64,000 nt of DNA from Clytia hemisphaerica (taxonomy: Eukaryota > Cnidaria > Hydrozoa > Leptothecata > Clytiidae). The notes under the pieces were generated by a model, which saw only the letters and a list, made by a program, of their open reading frames with translations, did not search any database and was not told the origin of the DNA. Location of the stretch: assembly GCA_902728285.1 (NCBI GenBank), contig CACVBU010000017.1:301488-365487 (forward strand). The letters run 5' to 3'. Positions 30,467-44,800 of this stretch are shown here, piece after piece (positions within the stretch are counted from its first letter, which is position 1; each line of letters opens with the position of its first letter). A program made the position numbers and the translations under genes.

Positions 30467-32084
30467 TTTTTCCAAAAAATAAAAATTATTGATATCCTTA
30501 ACAACCAGTCAGCAATATGCTTCTTTCAAACTGAAAATATTTTTATTCCTCTGCAGAAACTTCTGTCTCTATCTCTCTGTGATTATATTTTATTGTCTTT
30601 TTTCAACCACTGGAAAGAAATAAAAAATGAACAAATTATTATGCAACAGTATGCTTTTATGATAGAGGAGTGTCTACCAAAATGAAATTCTATTCATTTT
30701 TTTTTTACAAAAAGAAGTATAGCTCTATTTTTTGTTAATAAGCCCCTGTTTTTGTTTTACAAACTTTATCAATTCTTAGTCTCCTACTTAAGAAGGCCTC
30801 TCCTTCTCACCCATGATTTCGAAATTCCTCACACAAATTTGTAGGTTAGCTAAACACAAGTGAGGGAGAGTTTAGCCCTGGAAATAATTATAGTTGTTTA
30901 TAGACTATAAGAAAGAAATACAGTTTTATCTTTTCAAAGATTTCATCTCTCAAACTTATTAGCCTAAATCCTCCATAAGTCTAAAAAGGAAAAGACAACT
31001 TTGATTATGAGCTATTTATTTTTTACGAAAATATATTTTCCTCTTTGATTCAGAAATTTTGTATACATTTTATTTGCTTCCAAACTTGCAAACTTCAATC
31101 AAAATTGAGCTTATCGCTTCCTTATAATTTATTTTTCAGCAGTAAAACCTAAAAAATATCATGTTATGCTTATAAAAAATAGATCTCGTCTTAAATCTTA
31201 TCATTTTAAGAAATTTAATAACATATTTTTGAAGTTTTTATGGTTTTGCTTGATGCTTATATAAGTCAGTGTAATACTTGTACACGTGATCAATATAAGA
31301 GATATTTATTTGGAGTAAGCTCCAGGAGGTCAAATTACAAAAAGTCCGTCCAGACTGTTACATCACGAATCTTTGTTTAGATTTTCAAAAAATTATACCA
31401 CAGATAGATTTATATGTTTCATACATAAGTTATCTCTGCCTATCGAACGCTTGTACACCCCTGTCTCAATGTCGTAGGGTTGATTTTGAAAGAAAGTTTA
31501 AATTTCACTATGGATTTATGATTTCACCCAAACTTGTTTTTGGGAATTACTGCACTGCACTGGCGAGGAAAAGATGTGGATTAATTTAATCGGGGAACAC
31601 AAAATTCTCTTCATAAATTCTGTTTTGTCGGAATGCCTCACAGGAGTCTCATTTTTTTTGCTTTTGAACACTTTAGAAATTTGAAATACTTGGTGCCTTA
31701 ATTATCGTTATGTATCCCTTAAGTTGTATAAATTTATAAGTTGATATAATATATAAGTTGTATGCTTAGAAGGTTCACTGGTCCAATAGCAATATCAAGA
31801 TGTACTAATAACTGCCTAGAGTTAATCTGTAGCTGTTTACAATAATTAAGGCACAAGGGTGAAAGTGAAACAAAAACATGAGGGACGGGAATAAATTGAT
31901 TTTGTCTGCTAGTGGTTGACCACTGTTGACCACAATCATTTTCATACTAAATCTTAACAAAATTTAATTAAAACATAAAAGAAAGGGTCGGCATCAAATG
32001 TATCACGTGTGCACTATGTAACAGACACACGAAACGAAAATGAACGAATTGGCAAAGAAGGACTGAGAAAACAAATTAGAAAAA

Positions 32085-32155
32085 CGAACGAACGAACGAA
32101 CGAACGAACGAACGAACGAACGAACGAACGAACGAACGAACGAACGAACGAACGA
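32085..32155 (+). repeat. (GAAC)n microsatellite
   Basis: About 17 uninterrupted units of cgaa/gaac. It matches the tetranucleotide in the tails of the 'gagccaatc' repeat family (51008, 58680), so it may mark an old member. Confidence 0.95.
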
Positions 32156-33198
32156 CAACCTTTAGTTTCTCGACCTCGACCCTCGTCCTGGAAAAAGGCC
32201 GACCTTCGACCCTTGGAAAAAGCCGAACCTCGACGACCCAATAGTAAAGTAAAGTATCAAAAAGCTGATTATACGACACAGGAGGGACGAAGTTGACATA
32301 TTCTTATAAAAAAGCGTGTGTATCCCAACCCCTGCCTGTCTGCTCAATTTTTAATATTAGGATATATTTCCTAAATCTCATTTCGAAACACTGCCAAAAA
32401 CTGTTTTTTAACCCAGGGAGTTGATGTATGAGTTGTGAGCAATGAGAAATAGAAGGAAACAACAAGCGAATGAAACCCGATAAATTGTGGCGGACTGCAA
32501 AAGTTTGAAAAATCAAACAACAAAATCATAGCACGTATATAAATAATATGAAAGAAGATTTGAAAACCAGGAAGAATAAAATACAAAGGTGAATAGAAAA
32601 TAGAAAAATGAATTGAGATGAAAAACTTAGAATTAGAGATATCACATACTTGAGAAGTGAATCTCCAATTTCTACTTTTTAATATACTGGTTGAAATAAG
32701 ATCACTAAGAAAGTGATGATTACTCTCAACAAACCTCGTATGAACGAGAATTTTGAGTTTCAAAATTACATAACAAATATGCAATATTGGGTAGAGGTTG
32801 TAACAGTTTTTGTAGATTTACCCCCCCTCCCTCCCCGGACAAGCATCAGTTGACCCCACGGACATTCAAAATCACCCCTAATTAGAGAAAGCAAATTCGC
32901 AGAATTTTCACTACCCCGGGACAAAATATCCAATATATCCTCCACCCCCATGTACCAAAACTTTCTGGAAGAGCCCAATCCCTGAAAATATTCTCAAAGA
33001 TCCGATCTTCTGTGCAAGAGGTACAACAAAAAGCTCCATTTTTCAATAACAAGTTATAAAAATTCCACACCAAAAGACATCCAAGAATTCTTAATCATTA
33101 AAGGAAAAGGGTTTATTTCTTTATGCGGAAATCTTCAACTTACAAAACCAAATCAAAAGAATATGCAAGACACACTACACTGTCTACCTTTTTATCTC

Positions 33199-33391
33199 GT
33201 AATTAGAAAAAGGTGAACCGGGTGAATTTCTTGACAGTGTAATAAACCATCACCGTCGAAGCTAGTTTCACTGGCTCACCTCGATTCACCAGATGGGTTC
33301 ACTCGATTCACCAGATGGGTTCACTCGGTTCACCAGATGAGTTCACCCGGTTCACCAGATGAGTTCACCCGGTTCACCTTTATCTAATTAC
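33199..33391. mobile_element. Foldback element with an internal 22-bp tandem repeat
   Basis: Ends gtaattagaaaaaggtgaac and the inverse gttcacctttatctaattac flank about four units of 'ggttcaccagatg(a/g)gttcac' (33275-33375). The terminus itself contains ggtgaaccgggtgaa, the complement of the tandem unit. Confidence 0.7.
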
Positions 33392-33762
33392 TTTTTTATC
33401 TATACAAAAATTTTGACAATGTTAAAACCAAAGACAAACACCACCTTCTGTAGTACTTTCAACCAGAATATTCTCTCCACACAGAATACCAACGCAAATG
33501 GTACCCTCCCCTTTAAATGAACAAACTCATGGATACAATATGCGCAACAACCCATGTGTATAAATGGTTCAAAGTTCAGACAGGGGGAGTGTTCATAATG
33601 CCTATAAAAGGGGTATTACGAGAGGTGACACCCTCCATCGAAGATGATTTTGAATCCTCCCATTAATGGAAGAACATGTAATAACTTGACAGATTTCGCT
33701 ACGGATTATTGCGAAACAAAGATATGGACTTTCATCATTTCCATAGAAATCTACACATTTTT

Positions 33763-33990
33763 TTATAAGAACAAACTATATAAGAACATACATAAGGCTT
33801 CCATGGCCAAAATGTCAGGAACAATTTAGTAGTATTTAAGACTTTGCAAACTCTAAAACGCTCAAATTACACAGTAATACTCACAAAATGGTGAACATAA
33901 GAACATGGTAAGAACATTTTTAGGCTTAAAACTCAAAAAGTTAAAACATTCGAAAGATTAAAAACTTTTGGATGTTTTTATAAAAAAACG
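33763..33990. repeat. Dispersed ~210-bp element, copy 3
   Basis: It carries 'tataagaacatacataaggc', 'ccatggccaaaatgtcagg', 'cacaaaatggtgaacataag' and 'tttggatgtttttataaaa', matching the other copies in order. Confidence 0.7.
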
Positions 33991-34789
33991 TGTACGGCTC
34001 GTGATTGAAAGAAATATGACAAAACCAAAAGTTCCTCTTATTTCAATCATTGTATGTGTAAGAAGTGAATTAGCAATAGTAAAGATATTTGAGAAATGTT
34101 GATGTCATGAATACAATAAAGGGTCAAAGTTTGGTATTACTAAATACATCACAATGGATATACATGCCTTTTTTAAATGAAAAATTGCAAAATTTTGTAT
34201 AACAGGTTTTAACCTATTTTGGTTCTGATTTAATGGCTACTGTACTTTCCTAAAAAAAAAATATTGATCAATTTTTTGATTCATAGCATTATCTTGAAAT
34301 GTCAGAAATATTTAGAGTGCAATATATCAAACCCAGTTCCTCCTTGCTCTCCTTTAGCGAAGCTTAAAAACATGATAAATGTAAAATCTACAAAGTCTTC
34401 AAAGTTTGGCAGAGTTAGCTCAAATGAACATTATCGCATGCAAGGTCACACTACATTTTGCGTTCTTCGCAGAAAGTTAATTGACGCGAAAAAGACGTCA
34501 AAAACGTTAAGTTGCAATTACAATAGCTTATCGATCGTTGCAAAAAAGCAAATCTTACCTAACTATTGGAAATTACCAACTAGTTGAGCAGAAGGACGCA
34601 TCAAAATTACTTGTATCGTATTGAAAATATTTCCCTTATTTTGTATAATAATTTACCTGTTAAAAATATATATTATATGTTGTGGGTGTTATGAAAATTA
34701 GCTATGTACAAAATTATAAAAAAAGACGCATAAAAATATACACTGTTTAACAAAGGAATTCCTTCAATTGACACAGATTCATTATTTTG

Positions 34790-35140
34790 AAAAATATATT
34801 ACTCCGGGGGGAGGGAGTTTGGGATACCTAGGCAAACCTTGGTATGGGGACGTTCCGCTGACAAGGTCCCAAATTTACTAATTTCCAAAATATGTATCTG
34901 ACAGGGTCGACTGTTTTGGCAATTTTTGAAAATTCAAAGGGTGAAAATTTTTCAATTTTTTAATTTTTCGTCTACTTTTAGTCATTTTGGCAACTTTTCA
35001 GGGTGAAAATGGGAAAATTTATCGATTTTTCGTTTTGACAGGGTCCCAAATATTCATATCTGACAGGGTTCATTTTTAAAACTCCAGCGGCACGTATCCG
35101 TCGGCCATCAAGGTCAGTCCCTCCACCGGGATATTACTCT
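34790..35140. repeat. Degenerate inverted-repeat element
   Basis: Left 'ttactccggggggagggagt' partly pairs with right 'tccctccaccgggatattac'. The interior repeats 'ctgacagggtc(c)' (34908, 35036 and 35063). Boundaries are uncertain. Confidence 0.4.
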
Positions 35141-35819
35141 TCAAAAATGAATTATAAAAATATTGATCATTCACCCGCAGAACAAATATGCAAAATCTCA
35201 GAAAATGTCGTTTCTTGGCGAAAAACTGTTGAGGAAAAACATTCCCAGGTATTCAGCCAAATCTGACCATTTTTGAAATCTCTTATCTGCCTCATATGGA
35301 ATGGAACATAGCACAAACACAGACATTCCAGTCCCATTCTCAGACTCTAAGCTCAACTGAAAATGAGAAAAGTCAAAACTCTTGTAGCTTTTCTATTACC
35401 CATAGTGTATTTACAGATACCCGACAACATCCCACTGAACCGAGAGTTTCTTCAGTAAGTTCTTTTCACAGGTTAAAGAAAACACTCACCAAAAAAGCAA
35501 AATAAATTCCTTCTTCTGAAATGGACTCCATTAGTTAATTGAAAATTGTCATGGAAACGCGTTAAGGAAACCATATATGTTTAATGATGTATCATAGGCG
35601 AAGGAGTGACTTTCCGATCTCCTTCCATGCGTTGCCAAGTCGTTACTGATCTATAAACCAGAGGTACATTATTTTAGGGGGAATATGAGCGAAAAACCTT
35701 TTTGAAATCTAGATCTCTAAATTGGCTAAAAACACACTCAAAAAACTAAAATAAGTTGAATAAAGGCAAAATTCATAGGTAAAATATTCCATTTTATGAA
35801 AAAATCACTTTCAAAAAAA

Positions 35820-38800
35820 TTATTGGGGGAAGGGGGGGGGGGCTAAGCTACCCCTAGCCCCCTCCCTCCCAGTAGCTACGGCACTAGGAACGTAAATGAT
35901 TTTTTCACCCCGGTTAATTTCTTGATTTGTCCATCTTTTCCCGTGCTTAAAGTCAAAGTCTAAAAATACTAATCGATAATTCCCTGGTTTCGACACAACA
36001 AGATAGAAAACAAGCTCTCTATACCTTCGATAATGATCGACAAGATCTTCTTCGGTTACCAATGACAACCGTGAACGGAGGGCTGGTAATGACATTGGTC
36101 TCTTCATACCTCCTCCAGCATCAGGTTCTGTGGAAAAGGGATATGAGGTTGAAATATTCACAGAAAAAACGTGAAAAAACGTCAAAACCACTTTCATCTA
36201 ACATTCAAAACGTCCACGTCAAAATCACTAAGTTCTGTATAAACCCTAGGGGTGGTTTTACAATCCCATTTTAATCTGAGTTTTCATTGAAAGTCAAGTG
36301 GTACACTAATGGTGGCATTTCTCAATAGCGGTGAATATGCGTCGAGAGCGCTAGATCTACTTTTCTTTGAATACTAACTTGTAATGATGTGGCACCGTTT
36401 GTTGTTCATTTTTAACACTTCAATGGCGGGTACCACTTTCAAAAAAAAACTTCGATCAAAGATACGAGGTTGAAAATTCGCAGACAACAAGCGATACTTG
36501 TATGGACCTACCTGTTTATATAAAACGAATAATAAAAGTTTAATGAAGGTAATGTAAAAACAAAAACTGAATAATTTCTTTCGAAAAATGAGCTTTTTCA
36601 CATTTAGCACACTGTAATGCTACGTCTGTGTACAAAAATTAAGCAAAAACTATTGAACAGATTTTTTACAAAGTCCAAAAAACCCTATTTTTGGGTATTT
36701 TTGGGCATTTTTGGGCCCAAGATATTTTCGAAAAATTAACTTTTTCATATTTAGCACACTTAAATGCTACGTCTTTGTACAAGAAATTAGGAAAAACGAG
36801 CTTTTTTTGGGTGAAGGGTGGTCGAGTTGGTTTAAAAACTGATCGCAGTGTAAAGACTCTAAGGTCTGGAATAGTAGGCCTGGGTCCGAAAAATGGAGGG
36901 GGTGATGTATGTATTGGGTGTCCAAAATGGTACCTCCAAATACCCCAAGATAAGGTAATTATAAGCTAATAACAGGCTATTTAGAGCAATTCAGCTTTCG
37001 ATAGCTGAAAATATTTTCAAAAATAAAGAAACAGGGGGGGGGGTTAGAAACAACTAAGGGCGTCTAAAAAATTTATATGTAGGGTGGCTGGCCTTTGATT
37101 ATATAGGGGTTTTTGAACCATCCAGTAAACTATGTTCTTAGGTATCAGTATTACTTTAAGGGAATAATATTTTTGCGGGAACTAATTTTGGCAAACTTGG
37201 CGAATTTAGACAAAATTAGCCAAAATTAGTTCCCGCCAAAATTAAATATTTTGGTATTTTGCATAAATAACTTCTTGAGTTCACAAAAAAGCTTCAAACA
37301 AGGCAAAATAGAACAGATTTACGCTGTCATTCGCCAAAATTAGTTCCCGCCAAAATTAAAAAAAAAATCATCAATCGCAAAAAAAAGTTTTCGCCAAAAT
37401 TAAAAATTTTCAGAATTTTTGCCGCTCGTCAAAATTAGTTTCCGCCAAAATAAGTTCCCTTAAGGTATAAAATAGAGTTATAAAAAGCCTAATCAATGCC
37501 AAACTTACCAGACGTATTTTCAGGAGGTTGTTGGCCATTCGCACCTGTAGGTCGTTCAACCGTCATATATGAAAGTAAGTTCAGTTGATGGTCTTTGTTG
37601 TTTGTCGACAGTGGTGCTGATGTGGGAGGGATGGATTTACTGAAATGTGAACATTTCGAAATTGAAGTTATCTAGAGTTAGGACCAAGAAAAGTCTTTTT
37701 GCGAGGGGATGATATTTATTCAAGAGAATTGAGTTTAGGACAGCAAAGTAAGATGAAAAACAGTATCGTGAAACTGCCTCAAAAAACTTTTATCCGATTT
37801 AAACATTCTAGGGGACGTATCCTGAATGTCTGTTTGTAAAACTGTGTTTTTCAGGCCTACCGACACAAGAAACGTAAGAAGTCTTGTGCCTCGTGCCTCA
37901 AGCAGCCTCATGCAATGAAATCAAACACGTGACCTCATTCGACTCCGGTATACTGGAACCAAATTCTCTGAAGTTAGATTTTCTATGAAAACATTCTTCA
38001 TACATACACACCATTGAAGTCATTGAAGTGAGCGACTTTGTTGAAATTTTTCTTAAAAGCATATTACGTACGTGATGAGGTTTTCTTTATACATGGTCCG
38101 GTTGATATCTATCTCCATCAAACGCGGAATACGGGTGTGTCCGGTGTCCTGAAAATTCTCCGGTTGAGGGATGGTATCTAGAGGCTGGACGGACAGAAAA
38201 AAGAAATATATCATGGAAAGCGAATTCTGGAAAGATTTTTTACCCAAATGACGTCCTAGTTATCAAGCGGAAAATTCTTTGTTATTTCTTTTAATTAATC
38301 AATTAATTGTATTTCAGGCACTTCCATATATCTCAATGGCTATTCGCCCTATTTATAATAAGTAAACTAAATAAATAAACAAGCAACATGCTGAATGGAC
38401 CTACCTGATGATGAAAGCTAGATAATAAGGCAATAAGGAGAAAAATGAAAACAATCAGTCAGACGATATAGCGTTTTGCAAAAATGCATAACACATTAAA
38501 TCTTATCATTGATTGTTGATGGGGGAAGAGGGACGGGGGAGTAGGGAAAATAGAAATAGAAAGTTCCGGTTGCAAAAATCAGTTTTATTGACAATTGAAT
38601 CATGCTTAATGGTGGGCATTGTTATCAATAATGTTTTTGTGTGAAAAAACAAAGAAATATCAGGAAAAAGTCAAATGAAAATCTGCAAAAACGGCGATTA
38701 CCGGCATATTTCCGGCATTTTCAGCCGGAAAAGAATTTTTCTCAAAAAACAAACTCGGTCATGTTTTGAGTATTGCGAATACGCATCTTTCTGCAAAAAA

Positions 38801-41800
38801 TCAGAAAACACTAAGGATGAAAATTCGAGAAAATGTCAAAAAACTGGTTTTTCCGGCATATTTCCGGCATTTTCAGCGGGAAAAAAATGTTTTTCGAAAA
38901 TCGGGCTCGGTCACATTTTAGGTATTGTCATCTTGCATCAGTGTGCAAAATTTCATAAAAAAATATAAAGTACAGCTCGAGAAATCCAAGAAATACTGTC
39001 TTTCCGGCGAAAATAGGTTGTTCCGGCGATTTTTGACTAGTTCCGGCTTCAAAAATCAATTTTTTTGAAAATTGAAACATGCTTGATGGTGGGCATGGCT
39101 ATTAATAATGTTTTTGAATGAAAAAACAACCAATTATAAGAAAAAAATCCAATGAAAATCCAGAAAAACGGCGATTTCCGGCATTTTTCCGGCATTTTCG
39201 ATCGGAAAAAATTTTACTTAAAAATCGGGCTCCGTCACATTTTGGGCATTGCCATTTTGCATCTTTGTGCCAAAAATCAGAAAAAACTAATGAGCCAATC
39301 CTGAGAAAAGCTTGCAACAGACGAACGGACGAACGTACGGACATGGGTTAATTTAAAGGACCTCCACCGGGGCACCTGGAGGTAGGTCCAATAAAGTAAG
39401 ACAACTTCGTTCTTTGGGCGGACGATTTGGACTTTCTTCTAGAATATCTGATTTTAAGTTTTCACTGAAGGACGTAAAAAAACCAACTGATGGACTGGGT
39501 ACGAGTTTGGAAAGTGATAATTTGGGATAGATAGAATAATGGAGTAAAATATAATAATTTACATTCCATGTTGAAAATTCTTTGGATGGATTTTGATTGG
39601 CTGCCACCAAGGTAGTTGTCGTTAACAACTGTTGTTTGGAAGATGTTGTTGCATTGTTTGTGGTTGATGGGTTGATTCTCCCTGGCCTTTCTCCTTGCTG
39701 TGATGGAAAGCTTGGTTTATGGGTTTGATTTGATGTGCTATGAAGGAAAGAAAGAAACAGAATTGGATAAGAAGAAGAAGAAATTTTCTTTAAACAAACA
39801 AATCACACAAATTCAAAATCAATATTATAAACCAATGACATTTTCAGCCATTACGAAAAAAGATGACTGCGAATGAACTACTTTAGCAGGGCCGGCGAAA
39901 CCGGGGGGGGGCCGGGGGGGCCATGGCTCCCCCACTTTTTTGCTAAGAAAAAAAAAACCAACCAACCATGTTGGCGCCTCCTTAGACACTTACTATTTGG
40001 CCCCTCCACTTTCAAAATTGATTCGCCGGCCCTGATTTAGGCGTACAAACTTTCGCGAGCAGAAACTTTCACGGTTTTCGCGAATTTGGGCCTTTTTCGC
40101 GAAAGCAAATGTCTTTGAAAATTCTTAAAAGGGTAATTCGCGAAAGTTGATGCTCGCGAAAAATTCTCAAAAAAATTGGAAATTAATTAAACCTCAAAAT
40201 CGTAATAAATATCAATTTTTCGACCTCGCGAAAGTTTCTGCTCGCGAAAGTTTGTACGCCTAAATGATAGCGGGGAAGAAGCGTTTGATAATTATCCAAC
40301 TGGTACCCTTTTAAACCAATTTCACTCACTAGAAACAAAACAAATTGAGCACGAATGAATATGTTTTCATAAGTATGGGATGTCAAAATAATTATCTTCA
40401 AACTTTTAATTCTTATGGAGAGAAAATCCCAGAGGAATCCCAGTCGGCACATGACGTCGTTACAACGTCGTTGGGATGTTATAGGTGTTAGATACCTTAT
40501 CGGCCAAAACTTAGTCGGTCTTAATTTTAGTCGGCCTTGATTATTAGTCGGCCCTAATTTTAGTCACCTCGTCAAAATTTAGTCACTAAGGGCCGACTAA
40601 TAACTAAGACCGACTAAAAATCATGCCGACTTAAGACCGACTAAAAATCATACCGGTATATTCGTAAATTCTTTGTTAAAGTAATATCGATAAGAAAAGT
40701 GGGTTAAGGAAAGCTTAATTATAAACTTTTGATTTGGCCTAAATTTTTAGTCGGCCGATAAGGTAGACGCTGTTTTAACGTAGCATGCCAACTTGCGGCG
40801 TTCAATAAATCATAGAAGTACTTGTTGGTGGGTTTGATAGTTGAGATCGGTTTAATGAGAAAACATCCAGTCTGCTTTTCGATCACTTCTAATCGTTCCA
40901 ACAACAAACGAGCCAATCGAATACGTTCGTTGGAGAGTTGCGCAGATTTCATACGGTACAGACGTCCTTTCTGTTGGTGTAATTCGTTCAGCTGGTCCAT
41001 GATCTTAGTCAAACGATATTGTGGACGGTCAATAACACTCTCTGAAAAATGGATTTACAGTTGACTCTCACTAATTACAACTCCAACGGGGAATCTTATT
41101 TGTTCGAATTACAGAGAGATTGGAATTATAGAAAGCATTTTAAAAAGGTTTCTTATTGACGGAGACTGAGAATTTGTTCGAATCATAGAAAGATTCGAAT
41201 ATTAGAAGTTCGAATAAGGGAGAGTCCAATCTACAAAATATTTTTAAATATTAAAGACCAGGTTGGTTTATATATAAACTTTTGCCCATAATATTCTTTA
41301 GAGGTCGGACGCACGCATTATTCTAGACATCCGACACGAGATCCATTTCCCGAGGGCTTTTAATAAACAAATTACGACATTACAACAAAATTAACGCTTA
41401 TCAAGGGCAGATTTACTCAAAACTCAAAGTGACACTTTTTCCGACTTTCGGCTTTAATTACGACGCCAAAAATTAGGTAAGGTCGACATTGAAGATTGCC
41501 ATAATAATGACCCGTGTTGAAAACAACATGCGATGGATTAGATAGATAGGTTAACGCTAATTAAGGGGCGATTTCTGACAGCTTTTCCCGAGTTTTGGCT
41601 TTAATAGCGGCGATATAATTAGGCGAGGTCAATATTTGGAGATAATAATGCCGTAATAATGACCAGCGTTGCGATATTAGTTAGCTTAGCTGTACATAAA
41701 AACACAATCTTACTAATATGTTTGATTCTAGCTCGATGTAAAGTATTGTTGACCAAATGTTGCCAACGTTGAACAGCTACTTCATTGTACGCGTTCATGG

Positions 41801-44800
41801 TTGATTGTGCTTCATCGATGTGTTGTTGGCGGATCTTGTGTTGCGATTGGAGCAATAAACGTTCATTATGTTCTGTATCTATACGTGTGTAGATGTACTC
41901 CTCTTGCTGACAGTAAGAAATGAACAAGATATATGATTAGTAAAATTCGAACATTCTATCTGGGAATAAATACAGTTGATGATGTCTAATTCTACGTTCT
42001 ACTATTCGATACGCTCTATTATCCGATGATATTAAAAACCATCATCAACAAGAAACTCTCATAAACGACAGTCTACTATTCAATACGTTCACGTTATTCG
42101 ATGAAAATTCAATTCACGTTGAAAATTGAATTAGAGAGCCTAAACTATAACATTTTTAACACGTTTCTTTTCGATTCTTCAAAATATTAAAAATTGATGC
42201 AGACCTTTTTGACACATTACCGTTCCGAAAACAGTTTACTCTCTCTTACTCGATTTTCAAGGTGCAAGAGTTTTATTCGGATTACAGAGGTTATTCCAAA
42301 TTAGGCATCTTTCTTATTTCTTCTTGATTAAAATCAAGCCGTTTCCCCAACATAAACGTCGGGGTCAGTTATGAAGTTACAACTAACCTGAAACGAAATG
42401 TCAAATTTGGTCAGGGAAAATTTTCTGTTGCTTATCCCTGATATTTTTCAAATATTCGACAGCTTACCTTTGTATTAGCGTTGAGAGCGATTTTGAGTTT
42501 GTTTTTAAGGTTGGAGATAGTGGCTTCCATATCTTCCATTGTCGATGCGTTATTATGTAAAATGTTTTGATGGACTTTCGTGCTCGACTCGAACTGTGTT
42601 TTCAGCTGTTTGAAGTTCTATAGAAAAATAAAACAGTGTAACTAAAGTTCAGTCTCTGTATCTCGAACCTATGTAAACTCGGAAGTGATGAATTCATATC
42701 CAGCAAATACGTATTATTGCATAAAACTCTGCAGAAGCTAACCACATTTTCCGTAGTAAGAATTTAGTTTACCTGCTCCAAGTCGCTATGTTTGAACATC
42801 AAAGTTTTATAATCTTCCGCCAGACGCCCTCCACTCTTCAAAGCTGAACGACGGTCAAAAGAACTTAGGGCGGAATGGCGTGTAGAGGGCGGTGCATTAG
42901 AAACAATTTTGGGCGTTAAGAGATGAGGTGTTGGGCGTTCAATGAGAGGAAGGTGTTGTGATGTTTGTGTATTGGCGTGTTGAGAGGGCGTTGATATTTC
43001 TTCTTTTTCTTCCAAGTCAAAACCTTCATTCTCTTCAGCTAAACAGAAGGAAAAATGTTTATTAAAGGTTTTGTTTTTAGAAGAAAGTGATATTGTTTGC
43101 TTACTCATCAATTTTAAATCCAACCAGGCCTCTAGCCAGGCCTTATGCTTTTGACCAGCTTTTCTGTTTATAATGTATAAAAACTCACGCATGACAAGTG
43201 GTGTAGTGTGGTTTGAAGCATACAATATGACGTCATCCTCTTCGACACCTTCTCTCTCTACCAGTGCAGGGATCACCTGTTGTAAGGTCGTCAAGATCTA
43301 GAAATAATGTGGGTATTCTGTGGGTTCTTTACTCTTAGGTTCCAAATAAATGGGGGGGGGGGGTGGTTGGAAAATTTTCGAGATTTTAATAAACTAATTG
43401 CCGGGGGGGTTGGAAATTGTACTTCTGAAAATCCAAAAATAAGGTAAATATAGGCTAAAATCAGGCTATTTAGAGCAAAATAAGGGGCCTTCTCTTTGAC
43501 AGCTGAAAATATTCTTAAAAATTAACAAGCGGGGGGGGGGCGTCTATTTGGAACCTAAGAGTACATGCAACAGGAATGGACGGTGAAATATCAAGGTTAT
43601 GGATCATTTCTTCTCTATCAGAAACACACGAAAAATGCTGGATTTCACTCACAGTTGACACACTCTTATTCGACGTTTTACTAATCAACACACTCCATTG
43701 TTCAATAACATTGAAAGTCACTGTCATAAACGTCGCTCTACCATTTAATGAAAATCCTATTCCTCTTGAAAGCCGAATAAGAGAGTGTCAACTGTATGTT
43801 TGTTACTTCCGAATCATATTTTAGTGCTTTTGCAAAGCTACTTAAGCCTCCATAGAGGTGGTCAACTATCCTTGTCAGCACTTTATAATACACGGGCTGC
43901 AAAATTAAAGACTGAAGTCAAATCACGCTTTTACTCGAAATTTTAATGCGTTTGTTACATGACCTTTATTTCTGGTTGGTTGGAATTTATTTTATCAACA
44001 CTAATAAAGTTATTAACTGTAAGTTGTAAAACAAGTAACATGGGAATATGGGAATGAAATCACGTGAACTTTTTCGAGTAATCACATGTTTTGACTGCAC
44101 TGCTATAATTTTGCAAACCGGTGTATTTACGATCAACTCTTGCTAAGTTTCATACAACCCTCAGATTTGAAATTACTTTTTTTAAATTTCCTTACTCTGG
44201 TTGAGTTGACAGCCATCTTTAATATTTCATTGGCGATATCTGTCGATTCCTGTAATAATGTAAACATAAATTATTTCTAAGGAGCTAAGGAGTCTTTCTT
44301 AGGAAAGCAGACTTAAAGTGTAGTACGAGCACGTTACAAGAATATTTAAGCCTGAAAATCACTTAACCGCCAGCGAGCCTAAACCAAAGTGTATTGTTAT
44401 GTTTATTTAAAAAAATGTTTAGCCTGTTCTCTCATAACACTTTTAATTAAAGTACATCATTTGCATCTTAGGCTGCTTAGGATTGCTTGGACTGACCGAG
44501 TCTAAAATTTGACGCTTTTTCTGGAAAGGTACCCATCATGGATAGGATAGCCCAGTTGCACTAGCGATGCAAAGACGTGAGTTCGAATCTCACTCAAGTC
44601 CTCGGTTAAGTGGTTAGCTACGAAATCGAGGCTACATGTTGGCGCTGCAATGGTAAAAGGTGCGTATTTTGAACTACCAAATAAATAATTTGGTATGAAT
44701 CTAAAACAAAAACAATCCTAAGTTTTTAAATCCTTCTTTAATGATATTCTCTTTTTTATGAAATAGAAAGGAGGCGAAGAAGGAGAGAAACTCCAACAGA

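Larger units (their letters stand above)
30467..35819. other. Intergenic, no gene seen
   Basis: AT-rich DNA with a GAAC microsatellite (32085-32155), a foldback with internal minisatellite (33199-33391), a ~210-bp element (33763-33990) and a degenerate repeat at 34790-35140. ORFs at 34264-34587 and 35296-35505 (+) lack motifs and splice context. Confidence 0.5.

Noticed and set aside
32009..32347. ORFs with TNERTNER/VRSFVRSF repeats
   Set aside because: Same cause: the (gaac)n microsatellite.
34264..34587. 107-residue plus-strand ORF
   Set aside because: No recognisable domain or partner exon; not distinguishable from chance in AT-rich DNA.
35296..35505. 69-residue Ser/Thr/Gln-rich ORF on plus strand
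   Set aside because: Has a gtaagt-like site inside but no upstream or downstream exon that fits; also failed as a 3' exon of the coiled-coil gene (immediate stop in the required phase).
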